Shown in pieces: positions 1-5,547 of a stretch of DNA of 8,190 bases. The first letter of the stretch is position 1. The number at the start of each line of letters is the position of its first letter. A program made the translations under genes and the position numbers. The notes under the pieces were generated by a model, which did not search any database, was not told the origin of the DNA, and saw nothing but the letters and a program-made list of their open reading frames with translations. Origin of the DNA: Candidatus Latescibacterota bacterium (GTDB lineage: Bacteria > Latescibacterota > 4484-107 > B68-G9); contig DTXA01000099.1 in NCBI GenBank assembly GCA_012962735.1, positions 1-8,190 on the forward strand. The letters run 5' to 3'.

Positions 1-32
1 AAAAAGTTCTTCGCTTCGCTCTGATCGGGTAT

Positions 33-1394
33 TTAAAAGGGTGGTTTCTCATCTTCTAAGAACGGGTTCTCGAACTTAGAGTACTCCCCAAGCCACACTA
101 AGTTCACTGTCCCGGTGGGCCCGTTGCGCTGTTTGGCTATGATGATCTCGGCCCTTCCCCTCAAGGACTCGTCCTCCTTATGGTACACCTCCGGCCGGTA
201 TATGAACAGAACCACATCCGCATCTTGCTCGAGACTCCCACTCTCTCTCAGGTCCGAAAGCCTCGGCCTGTGGTCGTCCCCGCGGGTCTCGGGGGCCCGG
301 GAAAGCTGGGAACACGCGACCACGGGAACGTTCAGTTCCTTCGCCAAGGCCTTAAGGCTCCTCGATATCTGCGATATCTCCTGCTGTCGATTCTCCGTCC
401 GCCCGATGCCCTTGAGCAGCTGCAGGTAATCGACGATGATCATCCCAACCCCGTGCTCGCTCTGCAGCCTTCTAGCCTTAGCTCGGATTTCCAATACATT
501 TAGAGAAGGGGAATCGTCTATGAAGATGGGCGCCTCGGCCAGCCTCCCCACCGATGTCGAAAGCTTCGCCCAGTCCTCGTCCGGAAGCCTACCTGTGCGG
601 ATCTTGTGCGCATCCACCATAGCCTCCGCACACAGAAGCCTCTGCGCCAGTTGGAAGCCCGCCATCTCTAAGCTGAATATCCCCACCGGGACCTTCTGCT
701 CAACGGCTGCATTCCGGGCGATGTTCAACACAAAAGAGGTCTTCCCCATAGAGGGCCTTCCCGCCACTATGATCAGGTCCGAAGGCTGGAACCCAGCTGT
801 TGTCTCGTCGAGTTTCTCGAACCCGGTGCGCACCACCCCGGGGCCCACCCCGGACCTGAGGTGCATCCGCTCTAAGGCCTCGAAGGTATCGTGCAGGACC
901 GAGGAGAGCGAGATGAAACCACCCTTCAGCCGCCTGGCGGAGATGTTGAAGATGCGTTGTTCCGCTCTGTCCACTAGGTCGAACACGTCCTCCGCCCCCG
1001 CATAACACTCCTCTACGGTCTGGGTGCATAAGCTTATGAGCCTCCTCAGCAGTGCCTTCTCTAAGACGATCTTAGCGTGGTACTCTACATTGGCCGCCGT
1101 GGCCACCTCGGTCGCCAGCTGGGCCAGGTACGCCGCCCCCCCTACCTTGTCCAGCTCCTTGCGCCGTCTGAGTTCCTCTAAAAGGGTATGGTCGTCCGCA
1201 GGTTCGTTCCGCTCGAACAGGTCCACTATGGCCGAGAATATCCTCTTGTGGGCGTCCAGGTAAAAACAGTCCCCGTCCAATACCTCCAGTACCTTGGGTA
1301 TGGCCTCCTTCTCCAATAGCATCGCCCCCAAAACCGCCCGCTCTACCTCGACCGCCTGCGGGGGTACCCGGGTTACCGTATCTTCCTTGGCCAT
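33..1394 (-). CDS. dnaB: Replicative DNA helicase DnaB
   Basis: Hexameric 5'-3' helicase that unwinds DNA at the replication fork and recruits primase. The 453-residue product is normal for the family. The N-terminal helical domain (about 12-115) begins with the usual PPQAVEVERAVLGAML pattern. The RecA-like C-terminal domain (about 185-453) has Walker A GRPSMGKT (212-219), the catalytic Glu in FSLEM (E243), Walker B IIIVDYLQLL (about 318-327), the DLRESGSLEQDAD motif (381-393) and the KQRNGPTG arginine-finger loop (421-428). No intein interrupts it. The frame stays open upstream to 1514, but the start at 1394 is chosen because a full Shine-Dalgarno GGAGGTGAT lies six bases before it and the next residues match family N-termini. 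It is the last gene seen in the minus-strand operon, 103 bp after the glycosylase gene. Confidence 0.97.
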   Translation of the reverse strand: MAKEDTVTRVPPQAVEVERAVLGAMLLEKEAIPKVLEVLDGDCFYLDAHKRIFSAIVDLFERNEPADDHTLLEELRRRKELDKVGGAAYLAQLATEVATAANVEYHAKIVLEKALLRRLISLCTQTVEECYAGAEDVFDLVDRAEQRIFNISARRLKGGFISLSSVLHDTFEALERMHLRSGVGPGVVRTGFEKLDETTAGFQPSDLIIVAGRPSMGKTSFVLNIARNAAVEQKVPVGIFSLEMAGFQLAQRLLCAEAMVDAHKIRTGRLPDEDWAKLSTSVGRLAEAPIFIDDSPSLNVLEIRAKARRLQSEHGVGMIIVDYLQLLKGIGRTENRQQEISQISRSLKALAKELNVPVVACSQLSRAPETRGDDHRPRLSDLRESGSLEQDADVVLFIYRPEVYHKEDESLRGRAEIIIAKQRNGPTGTVNLVWLGEYSKFENPFLEDEKPPF

Positions 1395-1501
1395 ATAACT
1401 ATCACCTCCAGGAAAATCGCACCGAACCACAGGGCGCCTGTCCCAAACCGCCGTCGAGAACGCCCGATCATCGCAGCCAATGCGAGCATAACTCCTTTCA
1501 T
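1373..1501 (-). CDS. Doubtful 42-residue ORF between udg and dnaB
   Basis: This short frame starts with an ATGA overlap on the stop codon of the glycosylase gene and ends inside the first codons of dnaB, covering the whole intergenic gap. The predicted peptide has two hydrophobic stretches (residues 4-12 and about 23-37) separated by a basic patch (SRRRF). A second in-frame Met at 1489 has GGAG only two bases before it. I recognise no family. It could be a small membrane peptide, a coupling ORF that carries ribosomes to the dnaB start, or chance. Its overlap with the dnaB ribosome site and start argues for caution. Confidence 0.2.
   Translation of the reverse strand: MKGVMLALAAMIGRSRRRFGTGALWFGAIFLEVIVIWPRKIR
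1401..1409 (-). promoter_or_regulatory. Strong ribosome binding site of dnaB
   Basis: GGAGGTGAT is a nine-base match to the 16S rRNA anti-Shine-Dalgarno, six bases before the ATG at 1394. It decides the dnaB start against the 40-residue upstream extension and suggests dnaB is translated independently of the preceding gene. Confidence 0.85.
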
Positions 1502-2139
1502 ATCTCCAGTCCATCGTACTCTCGCCGCAGAAGCTTCATATCCTCCCACGCCAACCTCTTCCACCCCGGGTTGCGCAGCAGGGCAGCAGGATGGAAGGTC
1601 ACCACCACCTTCGTCCCCAACGCCCGGTGCACCCGACCCCTGAGTCGAGAAAGCGGCTGAGAGGTTCCCAAAAGAGTCTGTCCCGCCACCCTCCCTAAGG
1701 CGCACAGAACCTTAGGCCTTACCAGCTCTATCTGTCTCAGGAGATATGGCTTACAGGCTTCCACCTCCTCCGGGAGGGGGTCCCTGTTTCCCGGCGGCCT
1801 GCACTTGAGCACGTTCGCTATGTATACTTCTCCTCGCTGCATCTTGATGGCCTTGATCATCCTCGTAAGCAACTCCCCGGCTGCCCCCACGAACGGCTCC
1901 CCCCTTGCGTCCTCCTCATCCCCCGGGGCCTCCCCCACGAACATCATCCCTGCCCTCGTATCCCCCGAGCCGAACACCGTATGCCTCCGGCTTCGCCAGA
2001 GAGGGCACCTCCTGCACCCCTCAACCTCTCTCCTCAGCTCTCCCCAAGCATCTGGCACCCATATCTCGGTTACCCCCATATCTCTCTGGGCTTCCAAAAG
2101 CCCCCTAACCTGCCGGACCCAAGCCAGGTCCTCCATCAT
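1498..2139 (-). CDS. udg: Uracil-DNA glycosylase, family 4 (Fe-S)
   Basis: Removes uracil arising from cytosine deamination in DNA, the first step of base excision repair. Family 4 enzymes carry a 4Fe-4S cluster and are frequent in thermophiles. With the start at 2139 (213 residues) the four cluster cysteines are C42 and C45 (CRRC) and C113 and C129. The 16-residue step between the last two is as expected. Active-site motifs are GEAPGDEED (about 69-77) followed by FVGAAG, the NVLKCRPPGNRDP segment (about 109-121) and the TFHPAALLRNP loop (about 181-191). The ATG at 2139 overlaps the coaBC stop (ATGATG around the TGA). An ATG at 2169 would add ten residues, and one at 2136 would remove one. 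None has a well-spaced ribosome site, so translational coupling to coaBC is likely and the exact start is uncertain. Confidence 0.93.
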   Translation of the reverse strand: MMEDLAWVRQVRGLLEAQRDMGVTEIWVPDAWGELRREVEGCRRCPLWRSRRHTVFGSGDTRAGMMFVGEAPGDEEDARGEPFVGAAGELLTRMIKAIKMQRGEVYIANVLKCRPPGNRDPLPEEVEACKPYLLRQIELVRPKVLCALGRVAGQTLLGTSQPLSRLRGRVHRALGTKVVVTFHPAALLRNPGWKRLAWEDMKLLRREYDGLEI

Positions 2140-3329
2140 CCCTCTAGAAGCCTTGCCACCCTCCGCCATATCCTGCCCGCCAGCTCCCTCTTCGACATCT
2201 TCGGCAGTTCCTCTACCTTCCCCTCACAGTCTATCAGAGTCACCACGTTCGTGTCCCACCCGAAACCCGCCCCCTCCACGAGGGGGTTGTTGACGACTAT
2301 GAGGTCCAGATTCTTGCCCTTGAGCTTCTCCCTCCCCCTCTCCACCTCGTCCTCGGTCTCCACCGCAAAACCCACCACTACCCTCCCCTCTTTCCTTCCC
2401 GCCAGCTCGGCCAGTATGTCTGGGGTCTTCTCCAACTCCAGCATGAACTTCTCTTGCTTCCTGATCTTCCCCGGCGAGGCCCTGACGGGCCGGAAGTCAG
2501 CCACCGCAGCGGCCATCGCCAGAACGTCGCACCCGGGGAACCTCTCTAGAACAGCATCCCTCATCTCCTCGGTCGTCCTCACCCTCACCACCTCCACCCC
2601 CCACGGGACCTCCAGATAGGTCGGGCCACTCACTAACACCACCTCCGCCCCCATCCTCCTGGCGACCTCCGCCAAGGCATATCCCATCTTGCCCGTAGAA
2701 CGGTTTGTAAGGAACCGCACTGGGTCCAGATCCTCCTCAGTCCGGCCGGCCGTGACCAGCACCCTCCTTCCGGCTAAGAGCTCCCCCTCGGCCAGGGCTT
2801 CCCCAACCGCCTCTAAGATCCTCTCCACCTTCGCCAGCCTCCCCTTCCCCACGAGTCCACTCGCAAGCTCCCCTTCCTCAGGCCCCACGAATTTGTGCCC
2901 GAGCTCCTTAAGTTTCTCCACATTGTTCTGTACCACAGGATTCGCCCACATACCCGCATCCATAGCCGGAACCACCACCACGGGACATCGGGCCGCCAGC
3001 ACCACCGTGGTCAGGAGATCGTCCGCTATCCCCCCCGCCGCCTTCCCCAAAAAGTTTGCCGTGGCCGGGGCCACCACCAAGACCTCGGCCCATTCAGCCA
3101 GCCTTATGTGTCCCACCTCCCACCTCCTCCCCTTTGGAAAGAGCTCCCAGGACACCTCGTTCCCGGAGAGGGTCTCGAAGGTCAGAGGGGACACGAACTC
3201 CGTGGCTGCCCTGGTCATCACTACCTTCACCTGGGCCCCTCGCCTCCTTATGCCCCTGACGAGCTCGGCGGCCTTATAAGCCGCTATCCCCCCCGTCACC
3301 CCCACCAGGACCCGCCTACCCTCCCACAT
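2136..3329 (-). CDS. coaBC: Bifunctional CoaBC (PPC synthetase / PPC decarboxylase)
   Basis: Catalyses two steps of coenzyme A synthesis. The CoaB part joins cysteine to 4'-phosphopantothenate, and the FMN-dependent CoaC part decarboxylates the product to 4'-phosphopantetheine. At 397 residues it is full length. The N-terminal CoaC domain (about 1-180) shows VTGGIAAYKA (11-20), the catalytic His of HIRLAEWA (H74), PATANFLGKAAGGIADDLL (88-106) and PAMDAGMW (121-128). The C-terminal CoaB domain (about 186-397) shows TAGRTEEDLDPVRF (193-206), NRSTGKMG (209-216), AAAVADFRP (273-281) and the GKIRKQ lysine segment (287-292). Two CoaC positions differ from the E. coli Dfp pattern: D124 in place of the PxMN asparagine, and S157 in ELASG in place of the catalytic cysteine. 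The start lies one base after the rpoZ stop, with AGGAGGT inside the rpoZ end. Confidence 0.96.
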   Translation of the reverse strand: MWEGRRVLVGVTGGIAAYKAAELVRGIRRRGAQVKVVMTRAATEFVSPLTFETLSGNEVSWELFPKGRRWEVGHIRLAEWAEVLVVAPATANFLGKAAGGIADDLLTTVVLAARCPVVVVPAMDAGMWANPVVQNNVEKLKELGHKFVGPEEGELASGLVGKGRLAKVERILEAVGEALAEGELLAGRRVLVTAGRTEEDLDPVRFLTNRSTGKMGYALAEVARRMGAEVVLVSGPTYLEVPWGVEVVRVRTTEEMRDAVLERFPGCDVLAMAAAVADFRPVRASPGKIRKQEKFMLELEKTPDILAELAGRKEGRVVVGFAVETEDEVERGREKLKGKNLDLIVVNNPLVEGAGFGWDTNVVTLIDCEGKVEELPKMSKRELAGRIWRRVARLLEG

Positions 3330-3330
3330 C

Positions 3331-3546
3331 CTACCTCCTGTAAGCTATCCTGGCCTTTCCCTCTGCTATGCGCTTCAGGGCCAATATCGTCACCTTCTCC
3401 CTGATCTCCTCGCCCTCGGTCATCCCCTGCATAAGCTTCAACCTCCTGATATCGTTCAGCCTCCTGGCCTCCTTCGCAGCAGCTAAGGCGACTTCGTAAG
3501 GGTTCGCTCCGCTCTTCTCCAGTTCCTCCAGGGGGACTAAGGCCAT
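3331..3546 (-). CDS. rpoZ: DNA-directed RNA polymerase subunit omega
   Basis: Small omega subunit that helps assemble and stabilise RNA polymerase by clamping the beta' subunit. The 71-residue product is typical in length. The family core is visible as NPYEVALAAAKEARRLND (15-32) followed by a charged segment and the conserved helix KVTILALKRIAEGK (51-64). The start at 3546 has GGAGGGAG just upstream, and no alternative ATG, GTG or TTG lies in frame between it and the preceding stop. It sits 55 bp after gmk and one base before coaBC, the usual gmk-rpoZ-coaBC order. That order strengthens the call for such a short protein. Confidence 0.93.
   Translation of the reverse strand: MALVPLEELEKSGANPYEVALAAAKEARRLNDIRRLKLMQGMTEGEEIREKVTILALKRIAEGKARIAYRR
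3333..3339 (-). promoter_or_regulatory. coaBC ribosome binding site inside the rpoZ 3' end
   Basis: AGGAGGT overlaps the last codons and stop of rpoZ and sits three bases before the coaBC ATG at 3329. Ribosomes finishing rpoZ therefore stop on the coaBC initiation site, so the two genes are probably coupled. Confidence 0.7.
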
Positions 3547-3601
3547 ACTCCCTCCATCTTTGAGAGCTCGATCCTGCCTCCGCTCGGGATATGTCCCTTT
3601 G

Positions 3602-4213
3602 CTAACGCATACTCACCCCCTTAAACCTACGAGCCCTGTGGTACTCTGCGATCAGGATGGCCTCTACCGCCCGCACGGCCTCCTCCAAATCCCCGTTTAC
3701 CACAATGTAATTGTAACTTCCAGCCTCCGAAAGTTCCCTGGGCGCAGCCTCCAGCCGTCTCCTCACCTCCTCCTCCGGGTCCCGTCCCCTCGCCCTGAGG
3801 CGCTCCTCTAAAACCTCTAAAGACGGAGGCGCTACGAACACCAACACGCTGTCCGGAAACGTCCTCCTTACCTGCCGGGCCCCCTGCACGTCGATCTCCA
3901 ACAACAACACCTTCCCTTCCTCCAACGCCTCCTCCACCGCCTTCTTGGGAGTCCCATAGAGATGCCCGTGCACCTTGGCCCACTCCACGAACTCCCCTCT
4001 CCCCATCCTCTCCCTGAACTCCTCCTCCGATAGGAAATAATAATCCCTCCCCTCCACCTCCCCGGGCCTTTTAGGGCGGGTGGTGGCGGACACCGAAAGC
4101 CCCATCCCCGGAACCGGCCTCCTCCTTAGAACCTCCCTCACTATGGTGCTCTTGCCGGCACCCGAGGGGGCCGAGAACACCACCAGAAACCCCCTCCTAG
4201 ATCTCTCAAACAT
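3602..4213 (-). CDS. gmk: Guanylate kinase
   Basis: Phosphorylates GMP and dGMP with ATP to the diphosphates, feeding GTP, dGTP and (p)ppGpp pools in the cytosol. The 203-residue length is normal. The P-loop is SAPSGAGKST (14-23). The GMP-binding region shows SVSATTRPKRPGEVEGRDYYF (40-60), then EFVEWAKVHGHLYGTP (74-89). Walker B-like LLLEIDVQGARQV lies at 103-115, and the LID segment RLRARGRDPEEEVRRRL at 138-154. The ATG lies inside the last codons of remA, an eight-base overlap, with GGAGG directly adjacent and a further GGAGGG slightly upstream. This implies coupling to remA. No other start fits before the P-loop. Confidence 0.97.
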   Translation of the reverse strand: MFERSRRGFLVVFSAPSGAGKSTIVREVLRRRPVPGMGLSVSATTRPKRPGEVEGRDYYFLSEEEFRERMGRGEFVEWAKVHGHLYGTPKKAVEEALEEGKVLLLEIDVQGARQVRRTFPDSVLVFVAPPSLEVLEERLRARGRDPEEEVRRRLEAAPRELSEAGSYNYIVVNGDLEEAVRAVEAILIAEYHRARRFKGVSMR

Positions 4214-4451
4214 CCTCCCTTCCCTCCAACCGCTGGAGCAGCGTCTCCACCCCTATGGCCGAGAGCACGATGTGGTCGCTGTCTAGCACGATCACGGACC
4301 TGGTCTTCCTCCCCTGGGAGGCGTCTATGAGCTTCCCTTCCTGCTGCGCCAGGGCCTTCAGCCTCCTTATGGGCAGGGAGTTCGGGGCCACCACTGCAAC
4401 TATCCTGTGAGCTGCCACGAGGTTCCCAAAGCCCACGTTCACGAATGTCAT
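4206..4451 (-). CDS. remA: RemA-family DNA-binding regulator (DUF370)
   Basis: An 81-residue member of the RemA/DUF370 family. In Bacillus subtilis RemA is an oligomeric DNA-binding protein that activates biofilm matrix and osmoprotection genes; its role in this organism is not known. The family pattern is clear: FVNVGFGNLVAAHRIVAVV (3-21), PNSLPIRRL (23-31), GKLIDASQGRKTRSVIVLDS (39-58) and HIVLSAIGVETLLQRL (60-75). The Arg residues R16, R48 and R51 fall at conserved basic positions likely to face DNA. The start at 4451 matches family N-termini, with GGGAG eight bases upstream. The frame stays open upstream, but that part is antisense-like overlap with yicC and is discarded. It lies between yicC and gmk, as in Firmicutes. 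Confidence 0.93.
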   Translation of the reverse strand: MTFVNVGFGNLVAAHRIVAVVAPNSLPIRRLKALAQQEGKLIDASQGRKTRSVIVLDSDHIVLSAIGVETLLQRLEGREDV

Positions 4452-4476
4452 CTCTCTCGCTCCCGATATATGTTGG

Positions 4477-4505
4477 AATATAATAGATTTGCCCTCCGAG
4501 CTCAA
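4477..4505 (-). promoter_or_regulatory. Candidate internal promoter for remA-gmk-rpoZ-coaBC
   Basis: In the 59 bp gap between yicC and remA the minus strand reads TTGAGC (4505-4500), a 17-base spacer, then TATATT (4482-4477). This gives four and five of six matches to the sigma70 boxes. Initiation would fall near 4470, about 19 bases before the remA ATG. The gap is AT-rich compared with its surroundings. It would let the downstream housekeeping genes be expressed without yicC. Confidence 0.4.
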
Positions 4506-4510
4506 CTCCT

Positions 4511-5377
4511 CTACTCCACGTTCTGAACCTGTTCCCGCAACTGCTCTATCCCCTCCTTCAGAGCCACGGCTAAATGCGAGACCCTCGCATCCGCAGCCTT
4601 GGCCCCTATAGTGTTCACCTCCCTGTACATCTCCTGAAGCAGAAATTCCAATCTCCTCCCCACCACACCACCCCGCTCGACCGAGCCCCGAAACTGGGAT
4701 ATGTGGCTTCTCAGCCGTACGCACTCCTCGGTAACGTCGCTCCTCTGCGCCAGCAGGGCCACCTCCATCGCCACCCTTTCCGGGTCCCATCCCTGCACCC
4801 CCATCTCCTTTATCCTCCCCTCCAGCCTCTCCCTTATACGCTCCACCTGAACGGATGCAAGGCCTTCGACCTCCCCCACCAACCCCTCAAGCGCCTCCAG
4901 CCGCTCCAGGAAGAACTCCTTGAGCCTCTCCCCCTCCCGCTTCCTCATCCCCTCGACCTCCTCCAACGCCTGCGAGCAAGCGGAGGATATCAATCTCCAT
5001 GCCCGCTTAACATCCGCCTCCTCCCTCTCGTACCTCACCACCTCCGGCAGCCCCGCTAAAAGCCCTATGTCCACCTTCCCGCCGAGCTTCAGCTCCCTCT
5101 TGAGCGCCTCAAGCCCCTCCCTGTACGCTCGGGCCAGAGCCATGTTCACCACAGGCGCTCCCGCCCCCTCCTCCCAGGCCACCGACACCTGCACCCGCCC
5201 CCGGGCTATCCTCCCCCGCACCAGTTCTATGATCCGCGGCTCCAGGCTCCCAAGAGCCCTGGGCAGGTGCACCCCCACCTCGCAGAAGCGGTAGTTACAA
5301 CAGCGAACCTCCACCGACACCCTCGCTCCCTCGTCCTGCGATTCCCCGACCCCGAAGCCCGTCATACTCTTTAGCAT
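4511..5377 (-). CDS. yicC: YicC family endoribonuclease
   Basis: YicC proteins are endoribonucleases reported to take part in small-RNA turnover in E. coli. The 288-residue product matches the family length and its signature. It starts MLKSMTGFG, followed by SVEVRCCNYRF (21-31), where the family usually has EVRSVN-RF. A charged, probably coiled-coil middle (about 120-190) follows. The highly conserved C-terminal block contains QRSDVTEECVRLRSHISQF (211-229), GRRLEFLLQEMYREVNTIG (240-258) and the final REQVQNVE. The start at 5377 is supported by AGGGGA a few bases upstream and by the family N-terminus. It is the first gene of the minus-strand operon, preceded by two sigma70-like promoters in the divergent intergenic region. 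Confidence 0.95.
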   Translation of the reverse strand: MLKSMTGFGVGESQDEGARVSVEVRCCNYRFCEVGVHLPRALGSLEPRIIELVRGRIARGRVQVSVAWEEGAGAPVVNMALARAYREGLEALKRELKLGGKVDIGLLAGLPEVVRYEREEADVKRAWRLISSACSQALEEVEGMRKREGERLKEFFLERLEALEGLVGEVEGLASVQVERIRERLEGRIKEMGVQGWDPERVAMEVALLAQRSDVTEECVRLRSHISQFRGSVERGGVVGRRLEFLLQEMYREVNTIGAKAADARVSHLAVALKEGIEQLREQVQNVE

Positions 5378-5392
5378 AAATCCCCTGAGGCT

Positions 5393-5407
5393 AAGATAAC
5401 AAATCTT
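5393..5407. repeat. Inverted repeat over the proximal yicC -10
   Basis: AAGAT, five bases (AACAA), ATCTT form a perfect 5-bp-arm palindrome that covers the -10 box of P2. It could be an operator half-site pair, but such short palindromes also arise by chance in AT-rich DNA. Confidence 0.3.
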
Positions 5408-5421
5408 CCCCTCGATTGCAA
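5393..5421 (-). promoter_or_regulatory. yicC operon promoter, proximal (P2)
   Basis: On the minus strand TTGCAA (5421-5416), a 17-base spacer and TATCTT (5398-5393), with TG one base before the -10 (extended -10). Initiation would be near 5386, leaving a leader of about nine bases that still holds the AGGGGA ribosome site. The -10 lies within the inverted repeat AAGAT-AACAA-ATCTT (5393-5407). Confidence 0.5.
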
Positions 5422-5448
5422 CATCTGTCCACCGACTTATGCCAGACA

Positions 5449-5477
5449 GAGATAACCTACTTCTCCACTTCTGTCAA
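5449..5477 (-). promoter_or_regulatory. yicC operon promoter, distal (P1)
   Basis: On the minus strand a perfect -35 TTGACA (5477-5472), a 17-base spacer and a weak -10 TATCTC (5454-5449). Initiation would be near 5442, with a 65-base leader running through P2. Both promoters share GTTATCT around the -10, repeated 56 bp apart. Confidence 0.4.
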
Positions 5478-5487
5478 GAAGATTCGT

Positions 5488-5505
5488 CGTCGATATTTCC
5501 CGACG
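5488..5505. repeat. Inverted repeat abutting the plus-strand -35
   Basis: CGTCG, eight bases, CGACG is a perfect 5-bp-arm repeat ending three bases before the -35 at 5509. That is a position suited to an activator contacting RNA polymerase. No known regulator motif is recognised. Confidence 0.25.
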
Positions 5506-5508
5506 CCC

Positions 5509-5537
5509 TTGACTTGCCCCCCATCCGGTTGTATTTT
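5509..5537 (+). promoter_or_regulatory. Promoter of the peptidase-cyclase operon
   Basis: TTGACT (5509-5514), an exact 17-base spacer and TATTTT (5532-5537) form a good sigma70 promoter. The ATG of the peptidase begins at 5548, only ten bases after the -10. Initiation six to nine bases beyond the -10 would leave at most a few leader bases, with no room for a Shine-Dalgarno site. Confidence 0.6.
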
Positions 5538-5547
5538 TAGCTGTGAG

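Noticed and set aside
1..32. Possible terminator of dnaB (T-run on the minus strand at 5-1)
   Set aside because: No stem is visible within the window before the T-run, and the sequence is cut off at the edge, so it cannot be supported.
1429..1441. Short inverted repeat ACAGG-GCG-CCTGT between udg and dnaB
   Set aside because: A 5-bp stem with no following T-run, inside the doubtful small ORF; nothing supports a terminator or operator role.
1395..1514. N-terminal 40-residue extension of DnaB
   Set aside because: The extension overlaps the glycosylase gene, does not resemble DnaB, and a near-perfect ribosome site precedes the internal ATG at 1394.
1805..3404. Long plus-strand frames (up to about 212 codons) opposite udg, coaBC and rpoZ
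   Set aside because: They are Ser/Pro/Leu-rich shadows produced by GC-biased codons of the minus-strand genes, with no recognisable motifs.
3586..3597. Short inverted repeat GGGA-TATG-TCCC between gmk and rpoZ
   Set aside because: A four-pair stem is too short to call, with no T-run or conserved context.
3602..3621. Strong SD-like GGGGGTGAG before an ATG-CGT-TAG at the end of gmk
   Set aside because: The ATG is in the gmk frame and is followed by one codon and the stop. It does not start rpoZ, whose own site is at 3546.
4452..4790. Minus-strand extension of the RemA frame upstream of 4451
   Set aside because: It overlaps the conserved C-terminal block of yicC in another frame and is Gly/Arg/Glu-rich without family similarity.
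5416..5547. N-terminal 44-residue extension of the metallopeptidase
   Set aside because: It runs through the divergent promoters, has no ribosome site and looks non-coding (low-complexity Thr, Ser, Arg and Pro mix). The promoter at 5509-5537 lies inside it.
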